From Flammeovirgaceae bacterium UBA4465 (GTDB lineage Bacteria > Bacteroidota > Bacteroidia > Cytophagales > Cyclobacteriaceae), in contig CAJJBF010000005.1 of NCBI GenBank assembly GCA_905182375.1, positions 62,001 through 126,000 of the forward strand: 64,000 nt of DNA, written 5' to 3'. The notes below the pieces were generated by a model. That model made no database searches. It saw only the letters and a list, made by a program, of their open reading frames with translations, and was not told the DNA's origin. The position numbers were made by a program, and so were the translations under genes. Positions 47,483 through 57,834 of the stretch are shown piece by piece; the first letter of the stretch is position 1; every line of letters starts with the position of its first letter.

Positions 47483-48147
47483 TTGCAAAGCTTAATCGAA
47501 AACATCCTTTACGACTTTTCCTATTGGTCGTTGTCTGCCCTATCATTCGGGTATTTCATGGTACTTTACTTTGGGGTAGGTGCGCTATTCTTATTTGCGT
47601 GCAAACGATTGGAACGTGTGAAGCTTCTCCATAAAATAGAATTAAAACCAGTAGAAAAAAAACAGACGACTTTCGAAATAGCACATTCAATAAAATCAAT
47701 CCTCATTTTTGGCTTTTCTGTGATCTCTGTAATTTATCTTGTTCGGACAGATTTCATCGTGCTATTGCCAAATATGTATACAATCATTTGGCCAAAGATA
47801 TAGCGGCAAATCCATTTTATAGATATATATCACGCCCCTCAGTCTATGGGGTACTGCTTCTAATGCATTTGCTTATACCCATTGTATTTGCTTATACGGT
47901 TTAAGGGTTTTATTTCTTGATTGCTTTGTGGGTAAACCTTGTCTTCATTTTCAATTTAGGAGATAGCATCAATAGTTTAGGTCATGAAAAAATAGATGAA
48001 TATACGAGTATGGTTAACCATACGTTTTGGCTTTTTTTATATTTGGTGATGGGTATCATAAAGATCATCATAAAAATCCTGGTGCGCCACGATTGGGATT
48101 TCAATCCAAACAGATCGATGGGGATCAGTCAATTAACAAAAAAATGA
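47483..48147 (+). pseudogene. Chimeric lipid desaturase remnant (sterol desaturase 5', acyl-CoA desaturase 3')
   Basis: The first ~95 residues (TTG start; FGYFMVLYFGVGALFLFACK, TTFEIAHSIKSILIFGFS) match the N-terminus of fatty-acid hydroxylase/sterol desaturase proteins but stop before any His box. From about 47780 another frame reads HLAKDIAANPFYRYISRPSV, an in-frame TAA at 47902, then FLIALWVNLVFIFNLGDS and INSLGH, the late part of acyl-CoA (delta-9) desaturases. The essential His-box regions are missing, so neither enzyme is functional. The arrangement suggests a deletion joining two neighbouring desaturase genes, followed by further decay. Confidence 0.55.
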
Positions 48148-48273
48148 AAGATATGTAGTAGTATATGATATTAATACATTAGAAGCGCAATAAAACCTCG
48201 TTGGTCATATGATAGTAGATTTTGAGTTAGAAGCAGAAAGCACGATAGCAGAGATCCAAATCCCTGGCTGGCC

Positions 48274-49107
48274 TTGTATTTAGACAATAGTATTCCAATC
48301 AATGACCAGACAAAAAAAGCCTTAATGTCAGATAATAACTCTAAATCAAGTTATTATCTGTCTCCCATCATCAAAGTTTGGTCAAAAGTAGTGATGTTCT
48401 TTATACATCTATTTAAGTTTTTCTTCCCCAAACTAATCAACTCGTCAAAAGTGCTTCATTATATTTTGTCCTGGGGACTCAAGCGGTTTGTGAGTCCAGA
48501 TGCCAACTTACTTATATTTCGACATTTTCATATAGGTACGGAAATTTTACAATTTATAGCAGCGAATATACCCGGAGTAGCCTTGGTAGGAGACCCACTA
48601 AAATCAAAACCTTTCGAAGATGTAAAAGATGATTTGTTTTTAAAGCACGATTTGAATTTATACAATTTTGTCATCCGGCTCAATAGTCAACTTAAAGAAA
48701 ATAGCATCACCATCGGACCACCAGAGAAAATGAATTTGGAGATGATCACAGTGGATCAGTTTGATCACATAGATTTTCCGAAGAAATGGACAAACATTAT
48801 AGACTTACGTTCGGCGATAGAACTCTTCACCCCTTTTTATCAATTATTTCTAACTTCAAATGATTTTATAAGAGCCTCTAATTCATTGCAATTAGATGAA
48901 AAAATAGCCATTTATACTTCTCAAATTTTAGGCACACCAGGTCATTTAGGTTTAGTAAATAATAAGCATCCCATGGTGCCTGTCTCCACTTATACTGCCG
49001 CTTATAGGTTGGTATTGCATGGCCTGGCTGCAGAAACACTTCACGAGATATTGGTAAATATGAAACTTAATAAAAGTTTGGATGGCGTAGTGGTTCCCGC
49101 TAAATAA
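48274..49107 (+). CDS. Conserved protein of unknown function (DUF6999-like)
   Basis: A protein of about 277 residues, with a hydrophobic helical stretch (WSKVVMFFIHLFKFFFP) and the distinctive DANLLIFRHFHIGTEILQFI. I recall this pattern from proteins labelled DUF6999, but that name is from memory. The start is uncertain: the frame is open back to 48226 and reads HDSRDPNPWLALYLDNS, which looks conserved, so TTG 48274 may be too short and a 5' lesion is possible. It follows the desaturase remnant, consistent with a former lipid-modification locus. Confidence 0.6.
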   Translation: MYLDNSIPINDQTKKALMSDNNSKSSYYLSPIIKVWSKVVMFFIHLFKFFFPKLINSSKVLHYILSWGLKRFVSPDANLLIFRHFHIGTEILQFIAANIPGVALVGDPLKSKPFEDVKDDLFLKHDLNLYNFVIRLNSQLKENSITIGPPEKMNLEMITVDQFDHIDFPKKWTNIIDLRSAIELFTPFYQLFLTSNDFIRASNSLQLDEKIAIYTSQILGTPGHLGLVNNKHPMVPVSTYTAAYRLVLHGLAAETLHEILVNMKLNKSLDGVVVPAK

Positions 49108-49214
49108 ACTTTTTGAAATCTTTAAATAAAACAAAAAAAGAAGATACAGATTTTACAACACTGACCTCTGCATTAAACAGCATCCATTCTAAAATCGAAC
49201 ATTTATTCAGAACG

Positions 49215-49976
49215 TTATTCGTACAAATCCGTCATATCGGCTTGACAAACTTCTAAGTACATGGCAGCTAATTTAGTCGTCACCGCTTCAAAAAAAAGTC
49301 TCCCTTTTCCAGAAGTTGCTGCTTTGGAATCTCCCATACCCGTGTCTGCTGAGATTTGAGACCATGGTCTTTCAGCCCACAACCAACCCTTTTGCATAGC
49401 TTCAATCTTACTTTTTCGTTCATGGCCCGCCCCAGCCTCAGACAAAGGCCTAACCAAATCAGGTCTTAAATGCATCATCAAGCTGGTTTCCATCTCATCA
49501 GCATGATCACCCGGCATTTCAAAATAGGTACTATGATCTAATATTTTAAACCAACTGCAGGTAGCAAGCCACCTTTTTGGATATTTAGCGCCCAACTCAC
49601 GAAGCAGGGTCTTAAAATCATTCCCTCCATGGCTGTTTAAAATCAATAACTTCTAAATACCTTGACGATTCAAGACTTCAACCAAATCATTGAGCACTGC
49701 CATTTGTGTACTCGGATACATATTTAAATCTAATTTTATATCTCTCTGACCTGTGTTGACACCGAAAGGCACGGTGGGTAATAACATCACTTTCGCACCC
49801 TTTTTCCAAGCTTTTTTGGCAGATTCCTCCCCAATAGCATCGCCTTCATAAACATCTGTATAATAAGATAAATGGTAATTATGGACCTCAGTGGCTCCCC
49901 AAGGCAGAATGGCAAGTTCAACTGCCTATTGCTTGATCTCTTTCCAATTGGATTCAGCTAAAATATAAGGTCTCAT
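49215..49976 (-). pseudogene. Creatininase-family amidohydrolase with two in-frame TAG codons
   Basis: One uninterrupted frame of 253 codons starts MRPYILAESNWKEIKQ, meets TAG at 49928-49926, continues AVELAILPWGATEVHNYHL and PTVPFGVNTGQRDIKLDLN, meets TAG at 49655-49653 after NRQGI, and ends KLLILNSHGGNDF, GDHADEMETSLMM and the family tail. This is the creatinine amidohydrolase/FAPy-deformylase family with its metal ligands preserved. No frameshift is needed, so two point changes made the stops. Its ATG overlaps the reconstructed menC stop as ATGA. TAG is a normal stop elsewhere here (ribE, dprA). Confidence 0.75.
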
Positions 49977-51061
49977 AGGTTCAAATTAATTTCAAAAGGT
50001 AGTTCATCCAAATCGTTTTCAGTATAAGTCATTTTCAAGTTCGTCAAAGAGGTTTTAGACAGCAAAATTATTATGATAGAGGGCTCCTGTTCCCAGACCT
50101 TGATGAGATAAATTCGGATACTGAGCGACAAACTGGGTAATCGCATTGAGCCCTATATTTGATTCCAAAGCTGAAGTTACCCACCAGCCAATATTGCGAT
50201 CTTCAGCCCAATTGATCCATTGATTGGATTCCATAAATCCGCCCAAAAGGCTGGGCTTTAGGATGATATAAGCTGGCTTGATGCTATCTAATAACGCCTT
50301 TTTTTCCACATCTTGTTCAATGCCAATGAGTTCTTCATCCAGTGCAATGGGAATTTTACTCGATTGACAAAGCTCATTCATGGCTTCCCACTGACCTTTT
50401 TGAATCGGTTGTTCGATGGAATGAATATTAAACTCACTCAACTGATTTAATTTATCCAATGCCTTTCCTGCGACTCAAAAGCACCTTTAACATCTAATCG
50501 AATGATTATTTTAGATGAAATTTTTCTTAAATAGGACACTAACTTCAGTTCTTTTCCAAAATCTAAAGCCCCTATTTTTAACTTGACACAATCAAAACCT
50601 AAGGCTACTTTTTCCTCAATTTGATCTCGCATGAAGATTTCATCACCCATCCAAACCAAACCATTAGTTTTAATTTGCATTTTATTTTGAAGAAAGGGTG
50701 AGGTAAACCATTGTCTCATACCTTGATGCATCAAATCTAAAAAGGCCATCTCCAATCCCATTCTGATGGCAGGAAACTGAAAAGCGAGTATTTTAGCCAA
50801 AGCATAAACCTCCGAAACGGAGGTGGGCGTTTTGTGATCGGCTATTTCACTCACTAACTCTCTCAGTCTTTGAGGAATTTCATCGATAGGATCAGCAGAC
50901 AAACCATTTAGGGGCGCTACCTCTCCTATACCAGATACACCTAAACTGCTGGTATCACAAACTCGTAAAAACCAAACTTCCCTAGTTTTCATGGTTCCAC
51001 GACTTGTACCCGCAATAAATTTAAAATTTAAAGTATAGGGTTTATATTCGAGTCGCAACAT
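49973..51061 (-). pseudogene. menC: o-Succinylbenzoate synthase (MenC) with two frameshifts
   Basis: MenC dehydrates SHCHC to o-succinylbenzoate in menaquinone synthesis (enolase superfamily). The N-terminal frame has YKPYTLNFKFIAGTSRGTMK, the Lys pair CVKLKIG and IIRLDVKGAF, where the usual Asn after DV is Lys. A frameshift near 50460 moves to LDKLNQLSEFNIHSIEQPI, IALDEELIG and ILKPSLLGGF. A second near 50060 moves from YHNNF to a tail ending NLNL and TGA at 49973-49975, inside the creatininase start. Menaquinone is normally essential in aerobic Bacteroidota, so read errors are as likely as true decay. Confidence 0.7.
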
Positions 51062-51068
51062 AATTCAA

Positions 51069-52299
51069 ATGGACATTAAAGAAATTCATCCTAAAAATTT
51101 TGATTATCAATTACCCAAGAAGTCTATCGCTCAAGCGCCCTTGGAGGTTCGATCCAATTCAAAATTACTACATTATCGAAAGGGAAGCCTAGCCCATCAT
51201 CAGTTTTCTGCCCTTCCTGAATTGATAAAAACCAAGTCTTTGATCATTTTTAATGATACCAAGGTGATTCCTGCCCGAATGATTTTCCATAAAGCTTCGG
51301 GTGCTCGCATTGAAATTTTCTTGCTTGAACCCTCAGCGCCTACGGTAATCATGGAAGAAATCATGTCTTCGAAAGGTAGTTGTACCTGGATATGCCTGAT
51401 TGGCAATGCCAAAAAATGGATCAATGATGCTGTTTTAAGCATCACCGTTGATCAGATCCAATTAACTGCCACAAGAATGTCTCAAGATACCGTTCTGTTC
51501 AATTGGTCGCCTCAAAAGACTTGGTCTGAACTCCTTTTAGCATTGGGTAGAGTGCCACTTCCTCCTTATATATCAAGAGCGCCCGTCAAGCGCCGATCAG
51601 AACCGCTATCAAACCGTTTATTCCAAGCTTGAAGGTGCCGTTGCGGCACCCACCGCCGGACTGCATTTTACCAAAGAGGTACTCGATGAGTTGCGAAACA
51701 AGCACCAACTTGATTACCTGACACTGCATGTATCCGCAGGTACCTTTCAGCCCATAAAAACGAATGCAGAGGAGCATCATATGCACCGCGAACAACTTCG
51801 CATTACCAGAAGCAATCTCATCCATTTGCTTGAAAATGAATCGGTCATTGCCGTAGGCACTACAAGCCTGAGAAGTTTAGAATCTCTTTATTGGTACGGT
51901 GTCAAATTGATGAATGGGGATCCTGATTTTTTCATATCTAAACTATATCCTTACCAAAATCACAAATCATTACCTGACAAAAAAACTGCCCTCACTGCCG
52001 TGCTCGAATATTTGGACAGCCGCTCAATGAGCGCGGTCATTGGTCACACAGAAATTTTTATATTCCCCGGCTATAAATTCAAAATAGTCAATAAAATGAT
52101 TACCAATTTTCATATGCCTGGAACGACGTTAGTCATGCTAATTGCTGCGTTCTGTGGCCCCAATTGGGAAAAAATTTACGAGGAAGCCCTAAAGCACGAC
52201 TATAGATTTTTAAGCTACGGCGATAGTTCCTATCTTGAACCAGATTTAAAAAAATCTTACTCCTCAGATCATACGATAACAAAAAATAAAATCATTTGA
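51069..52299 (+). pseudogene. queA: S-adenosylmethionine:tRNA ribosyltransferase-isomerase (QueA), frameshifted
   Basis: QueA transfers the ribosyl part of SAM to preQ1-tRNA, giving epoxyqueuosine. The first frame covers ~185 residues (FDYQLPKKSIAQAPLEVRS, IIFNDTKVIPARM, GRVPLPPYISRAPVK). An extra C near 51590 breaks it; the correct frame then reads DQNRYQTVYSKLEGAVAAP, TAGLHFT, LHVSAGTFQPI and VGTTSLRSLE to a normal end. One base explains everything, giving ~409 residues. It is divergent from menC by seven bases. The following lipoprotein gene starts in its stop codon (TTGA). Confidence 0.85.
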
Positions 52300-53144
52300 T
52301 TAAAATACATAAACTAGCTGCCCTTCTCATTTTAACGATCTGCTCTTGCCAGCAAATTGAAGAACAGCGCCTTCGCTTGACCTCAAAGCTTTTCAATAAA
52401 GGAATGGCAATAGCGGGAATTGCGCATCTAAAAGAGAGTGACCCTAATTGTAATAATAAAAATTGTGCGATGATTGAAGTCAATTACCCCATTTTTAAAA
52501 GTCAACCCTTATTAAACCAGCGGATTGAATCCATCCTTAAAAAGGAGATAGAGGGATTTCTTCCTTCCGTAGGTACTGCAAAAACCATTAATGATTATAT
52601 GAAATTATTTATCAAAAGTTATGTGGCATTCAAAGAGCAATTTCCTGAAAGCAAGACACCTTGGTTCCTTGAAATAATGATTGAAACGAATTACAATGAT
52701 TCCGGCTGGCTTTCTTTTGCTTCTAGCAGTAAGTCCTATACGGGCGGGGTTCGTAACAATGAATGGATGCAATATATAAATACGGATACTTTGGGTCGGA
52801 CCATAGATATTGAAGATAAAATTGGAGATTTTTCAGAGCTACGCCAACAAGCTGAAATTATTTTTAGAAACCAAAACCAACTCGCTCCAGATGCTCGCTT
52901 GAGTGCCACTGGATTTACATTTAAGAACGACGAATTTCATTTACCCGAAAACATTGGCAGCAATGATACACATATATTACTCCATTACAATAATTATGAA
53001 ATTGGAGATAATATTCAGGGTGCCGTACTGATAAAAATTCCACATCCATCAGTGACTGACACTGAAATTTCTTATTACCAAGATATCATCATGTACTATG
53101 AAGATTTTTTAAATTGGTGGTCAGATCAAAATTGGACACCTTAG
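52296..53144 (+). CDS. DUF3298/RsiV-like lipoprotein
   Basis: A 282-residue lipoprotein (TTG start overlapping the queA stop; signal KLAALLILTICSC). The mature part has DUF4163/DUF3298 features: NYPIFKSQPLLNQRIESILK, SYTGGVRNNEWMQYINTDTL, then GRTIDIEDKIGDFSELRQQA and HLPENIG before the C-terminal strands. Related domains occur in RsiV, a lysozyme-binding anti-sigma factor, and in exported envelope proteins; function here is unknown. Without the TTG no start would retain the signal peptide. Confidence 0.8.
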   Translation: MIKIHKLAALLILTICSCQQIEEQRLRLTSKLFNKGMAIAGIAHLKESDPNCNNKNCAMIEVNYPIFKSQPLLNQRIESILKKEIEGFLPSVGTAKTINDYMKLFIKSYVAFKEQFPESKTPWFLEIMIETNYNDSGWLSFASSSKSYTGGVRNNEWMQYINTDTLGRTIDIEDKIGDFSELRQQAEIIFRNQNQLAPDARLSATGFTFKNDEFHLPENIGSNDTHILLHYNNYEIGDNIQGAVLIKIPHPSVTDTEISYYQDIIMYYEDFLNWWSDQNWTP

Positions 53145-53225
53145 CGGACTTAAGATAGCCCAGGGTTTTTTTTTGAGTAACTCCTCCATTTACCAATGAC
53201 CTCAACACTTGGGGCCGTTCACTCA

Positions 53226-54918
53226 TCAAGATCCCTCGTAGGTATGCGTCTTTAAATCATCCTCTTTAATGATTCTTCTCAATACCTTACCCACATTAGA
53301 TTTAGGCAGTTCAGAGATAAACGAAACATGACGAGGACATTTATAGCCTGTTAACTTTTCCTTACAATAGGCAATGATCTCAGCCTCGTTTAAGGTTTCA
53401 TCCTTTTTGACAACAACCGCTTTCACAGCTTCTGTTGATTTAGGATCGGGCACACCGATCACTCCTACTTCCAGTACCTTGGGATGAGATGAAATGACAT
53501 TTTCAATCTCATTGGGATAAACATTGAATCCCGATACAAGGATCATTTCTTTTTTCCGATCTACAATTTTAAAAAAACCTTCCTCATCCATTATAGCTAC
53601 ATCACCTGTTTTAAACCAACCCTCTTGCATCACATTATCTGTTTCTTCTGGTCGGTTGTAATATCCCTGCATTACTTGCGGACCTTTGGCGCAGAGTTCT
53701 CCTGGATCACCCACAGCCACCTCCACAAAGTCATCATCAAAGTTCTTTATTTCCGTATTGGAAATAGGTAGTCCAATGGTACCCATTTTATGCCTTCCAT
53801 CTAGTGGATTAATCGTAAGCACGGGTGAGGTCTCCGTAAGACCATAGCCTTCTGCCAATGGCGTTCCTGTTACTTCAAGCCATTTTTCAGCGACTGAATT
53901 TTGAACCGCCATACCCCCACCAAAACCAAAACGAAGCTTACTGAAGTCACAATTTTTGAATTCAGGATGATTCAATAATCCATTAAAAAGCGTATTTACA
54001 CCACTCAATATGGTAAATTTATGTTTCCTTAGTTCCTTTACAAAACCATCCATATCTCGGGGATTGGTAATTAAAATATTTTGGGACCCCGAGCTCACCG
54101 AGCCGAGTACATTGGCGACCAAAGCAAAAATATGATAAATAGGGAGTGCGGTAATATAAACCTCAGCTCCTTCTTTCAAACCTCCACTTTTCATCCAGGT
54201 ATTTACTTGTAATAAATTGGCAACTAAATTACCATGAGAAAGCATTGCACCTTTGGAAACCCCCGTGGTACCTCCCGTATATTGAAGAAAAGCTAAATCC
54301 AGAATTTGAAGGTAGCTGGACAAAATCATGATTGGCTCCTGATTTAAGGGCTTTCATCAAAGCGGTAGCCTTTGGAAGGCTAAACGAAGGAACCATTTTT
54401 CTTACATATTTGACAGCAAAGTTGATCAGACTCCCTTTTATCCCTCCGATCATATCTCCAATGTGCGTAACCAATACATGTTTCAACTTAGTTTCAGACA
54501 AAATACCTTCTAGAATACTTGCGAAATTGGCTAAAACAATAATTACTTTCGCATCTGCGTCATTGAGCTGGTGTTTTAACTCACTTGACGTATAAAGTGG
54601 ATTTACATTTACTACCGTCATTCCTGCCCGTAAAGCTCCAAAGAGCACTACAGGATATTGAAGTAAATTGGGCATTTGAATCGCTACTTTATCCCCTCGA
54701 TTCAATCCTAAGTCATGAATCAAATAAGCAGCAAAACTATCTGAAGCTGTTTTTAACTCGTTAAAAGTCATTACTTTACCCATATTTTCAAAGGCCGGAT
54801 AGTTACCGAACTTTTTAAAACTATCATTCAAAAGTTCGGCTAAGCTTTCATATTCAGCACTTTCAATTTGTTGTGGAACATCTTTAGGGTAATGTGCAAA
54901 CCATGGAGCGTTTTTCAT
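53226..54918 (-). pseudogene. fadD: Long-chain fatty acid-CoA ligase, frameshifted
   Basis: Two frames on the minus strand form one ~563-residue FadD-type ligase, the same length as E. coli FadD, which activates fatty acids with ATP and CoA. The N-terminal part begins KNAPWFAHYPKDVPQQI. Near 54300 one extra G shifts the frame; the second frame gives LAFLQYTGGTTGVSKGAM (AMP-binding P-loop), GYGLTETSPVL and WFKTGDVAIMDEEGFF followed by VDRKKEMILVSGFNVYP. The break is at a GG pair, which suggests a homopolymer error. A candidate promoter lies upstream at 54958-54987. Confidence 0.85.
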
Positions 54919-54957
54919 TTTTTTAAATGTTGTTTTTTATACGAATTATAATCACAA

Positions 54958-54987
54958 CAAATTAGTCTAATTGCTCCGCTTCTCAAA
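54958..54987 (-). promoter_or_regulatory. Possible promoter of the acyl-CoA ligase gene
   Basis: On the minus strand TTTG, a 20-base spacer and TAATTTG approximate the Bacteroidota promoter TTTG-N19-TAnnTTTG with one deviation. The transcript would start about 30-35 bases before the start codon at 54918. Confidence 0.4.
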
Positions 54988-55164
54988 TAATAATCAATCT
55001 TTATTTGACTGCAAACGAATAATTGAGGTTGACTATACTTTTAATTTAATTTTAAAATCTTGTTATTGTTTTTTAAAAAAGTTAATAAAATCATTTTCAA
55101 ATAAATGCATTTAGTATACTAAGAGACATGAATTAATTTTTTTTTTTAGCATATTGCGCCAGAA

Positions 55165-55821
55165 ATGGAAAAAATTGAATTCGAAATGTGGGGGTTACAA
55201 CTGTTAGAACCTATGGCTTTGATTTTAAATTTAGTCATGTCTTTTCAAAGCTTCCTTTACTACCAAAAAATCAGAGCATCTTTCGCTTCGCCGTTTTCAG
55301 CCTATTTTAGTAAGTTCTTTTTATTCATATCTATCTCTACCTTTTTTGCTGCCTGGTCACATTTATTTTATAATTATTTAGGTTTAGTAGGTAAAATACC
55401 TGGGTGGGCTACTAGCATCATATCCATCAGTATGTTAGAATATGCCATGGTTATCTATCTTTATCCAAAAGGCAATATTTTACTAAAATCAATCATCGCG
55501 ATCCTTATAGCCAGCGCCTTTGGTCTACTCATTTTTGAATTAAAGTTCTTGTGGGTCGCCATTCATACTGCTATTGGAATTGTTCTCTTTTTAGGCGTCC
55601 CCTTCTCTATCAGAATCGCAAAAGGTACTGATCAAGTAGGATTTTTCTTTTGGGGATTTATCTCCCTGTTAATATTACTTCCTGTGGAGGTACTCAGATT
55701 GAACCTACACCCATGGTTCCAACACCATGAGATCTCGCATATTTTTATGATCTGTGCACTCTACTGTTTTTCTAAAGGTGTTCGTCAAACAGAATTGATG
55801 AGCAGCAAGGTCAAAGTTTAA
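55165..55821 (+). CDS. DUF6962-like integral membrane protein
   Basis: A 218-residue protein with about seven transmembrane helices and short loops. The pattern LEPMALILNLVMSFQSFLYY near the N-terminus and HPWFQHHEISHIFMICAL near the C-terminus, with conserved histidines, matches proteins I associate with DUF6962; the name is from memory. No enzymatic motif is known. It stands alone between divergent fadD and the S9 peptidase gene. Confidence 0.7.
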   Translation: MEKIEFEMWGLQLLEPMALILNLVMSFQSFLYYQKIRASFASPFSAYFSKFFLFISISTFFAAWSHLFYNYLGLVGKIPGWATSIISISMLEYAMVIYLYPKGNILLKSIIAILIASAFGLLIFELKFLWVAIHTAIGIVLFLGVPFSIRIAKGTDQVGFFFWGFISLLILLPVEVLRLNLHPWFQHHEISHIFMICALYCFSKGVRQTELMSSKVKV

Positions 55822-55920
55822 TTTTTTCAGTGATCCTTTTTTCTTGTAAGTTTTAATTTGCAAAATAATAAAATCAAGATACATACAGTTAACTTAAGAC
55901 AAATATTAATCCCTATCCAA

Positions 55921-57816
55921 ATGAAAAAGCTTAGTTTAATTTTATTTTTAATTGCCCTTTCTTGTGAACAGAAAGACAATCTATCTCAAAATCAGAGATA
56001 TACCATTAAGCAATTTATGAATACTACTCAAGTATTTGGTGGTGATTTCTCGGCAGATGAGAAAACAATTTTAATAACCAGTAAGGCAAGTGGTGTCTTA
56101 AATGCCTACACTATTGATCTTGAAACAGGCAAACAAACACAACTTACAAATTCTTCGGAAAATGCCATTATCGCCCGATCTTACTTCCCCTCTGATGATA
56201 GAATCATTTATACTAGTGACAAAGGTGGAAATGAATTAACCCAGATATACATAAAAAATAGAGAAGGCAGCGTGATCGACCTCACACCTGACAGTGCCAA
56301 AGCCTCCTATTACGGATGGAATCACAATAATACGGCCATCTATTGGGCCAGCAACAAGAGAGATCCCAAATATTTTGATTTGTATCGAACCGAAGTAATA
56401 GGTGCATCAGTAGCTGAGGGTGGGTTTCAAACCGACATCATATATACGAACGATAATGGCTTTACGCCTTCAATAGTCAGTGACGACGAACGGTACATCG
56501 CCCTTTCTGAAAGAGTGACTACTTCTGATGCAAACATCCATCTTTTGGATACCCAAACAGGAGAAGTATCCCTGATCACCCCTCATGAAGGTAACGTACT
56601 TAATGAACCTCAATTTTTTTCAAAAGATCACGGTACTTTATATTTCACTACTGACCATGATAGCGAGTTTGCCTACCTTATGTCGTATGACATCGCTACC
56701 CAAACCCAGAAAGTAGAACAAAAAGCCGAATGGGCCATAAGTTATGCCTACCTATCTCAAAATGGTGCGTACCGTGTAACCGGTATCAATGAGGATGCAA
56801 GTACCAAAATCATCATTCAAGACACTCATTCAAAAGAAATTATTACCATCCCAAATTTACCCGAAGGAGATATCTCATCGGTAAACATTTCGGATAGTGA
56901 AACGCAAATGACCTTCTATCTAAGCAGTTCCAAAATACCTCGAGACCTATTTCAATACCATTTTAAAAATAAAACGCTTAAAAAGCTAACCCATACGCTT
57001 AATCCTGAAATAAATCCCGATGATCTTGTCGCCGGACAAGTCATTCGATTTCCTTCCTTTGACGGTCTTTCCATACCTGCCATTCTCTACAAACCCAATA
57101 ACATCCAAAAAGGCGACAAATTGCCTGCTTTATTGTACATTCATGGTGGCCCTGGAGGACAAACAAGGCTGAATTATACTGATAGAATACAATATTGGGT
57201 AAATCACGGTTATGTCGTGCTTGCCGTAAATAATAGAGGAAGTTCTGGATATGGTAAAACATTTTACAAGGCTGATGATTTAAAACATGGAGATGCTGAC
57301 CTTAAAGATTGCATCGCATCCAAGGAATTCTTGATCAACACAGGTTATGTAGCTGCCGATAAAATTGGAATTATGGGAGGTAGTTATGGTGGATACATGG
57401 TGATGGCGGCCTTGGCATTCGCCCCTGATGAGTTCGCTGTAGGCGTTAATTATTTTGGTGTGACTAATTGGTTACGTACTCTAAGGAGCATTCCTGCCTG
57501 GTGGGAAGCCTCCCGAAATGCCTTGTATACTGAGTTAGGAAACCCCGAAACGGACAGTCTTGCCCTCTACAACAAGTCACCCTTGTTCTTTGCCCATCAA
57601 ATCACCAAGCCCTTTATTGTTTTTCAAGGAGCCAATGATCCTAGGGTACTTCAAATTGAATCTGATGAAATAGTCGCTGCCGCTAGGAACAATAATATCA
57701 CAGTTGAATATATTGTTTTTCCTGATGAGGGTCATGGTTTTTCAAAGAAGGTAAATAATATTGAAGCTTCTCAAAAAACGCTGGAATTTCTAGATAAATA
57801 CCTCAAGGGGAGTTAA
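55921..57816 (+). CDS. S9 family prolyl oligopeptidase-like lipoprotein
   Basis: A 631-residue exported serine peptidase. Start ATG 55921 gives the lipoprotein signal MKKLSLILFLIALSC; the frame is open further upstream but that would bury the signal. Residues ~30-370 form a TolB-like beta-propeller, ~380-631 the alpha/beta-hydrolase domain. Catalytic Ser lies in GIMGGSYGGYMVMA, Asp in QGANDPRVLQIESD and His in PDEGHGFS; HGGPGGQTR is the oxyanion loop. It would cleave short peptides in the periplasm. The DinB gene follows by 18 bases. Confidence 0.93.
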   Translation: MKKLSLILFLIALSCEQKDNLSQNQRYTIKQFMNTTQVFGGDFSADEKTILITSKASGVLNAYTIDLETGKQTQLTNSSENAIIARSYFPSDDRIIYTSDKGGNELTQIYIKNREGSVIDLTPDSAKASYYGWNHNNTAIYWASNKRDPKYFDLYRTEVIGASVAEGGFQTDIIYTNDNGFTPSIVSDDERYIALSERVTTSDANIHLLDTQTGEVSLITPHEGNVLNEPQFFSKDHGTLYFTTDHDSEFAYLMSYDIATQTQKVEQKAEWAISYAYLSQNGAYRVTGINEDASTKIIIQDTHSKEIITIPNLPEGDISSVNISDSETQMTFYLSSSKIPRDLFQYHFKNKTLKKLTHTLNPEINPDDLVAGQVIRFPSFDGLSIPAILYKPNNIQKGDKLPALLYIHGGPGGQTRLNYTDRIQYWVNHGYVVLAVNNRGSSGYGKTFYKADDLKHGDADLKDCIASKEFLINTGYVAADKIGIMGGSYGGYMVMAALAFAPDEFAVGVNYFGVTNWLRTLRSIPAWWEASRNALYTELGNPETDSLALYNKSPLFFAHQITKPFIVFQGANDPRVLQIESDEIVAAARNNNITVEYIVFPDEGHGFSKKVNNIEASQKTLEFLDKYLKGS

Positions 57817-57834
57817 GCTCAATTTTTAACTAAA

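Noticed and set aside
48209-48283. A 24-codon reading frame before the DUF6999-like gene
   Set aside because: It is out of frame with the conserved HDSRDPNPWLALYL text and resembles no protein.
49215-49976. Recoding of TAG as a sense codon, suggested by two in-frame TAGs
   Set aside because: ribE and dprA end at TAG exactly where their families end, and the other interrupted genes use TAA, so one reassigned codon does not explain the pattern.
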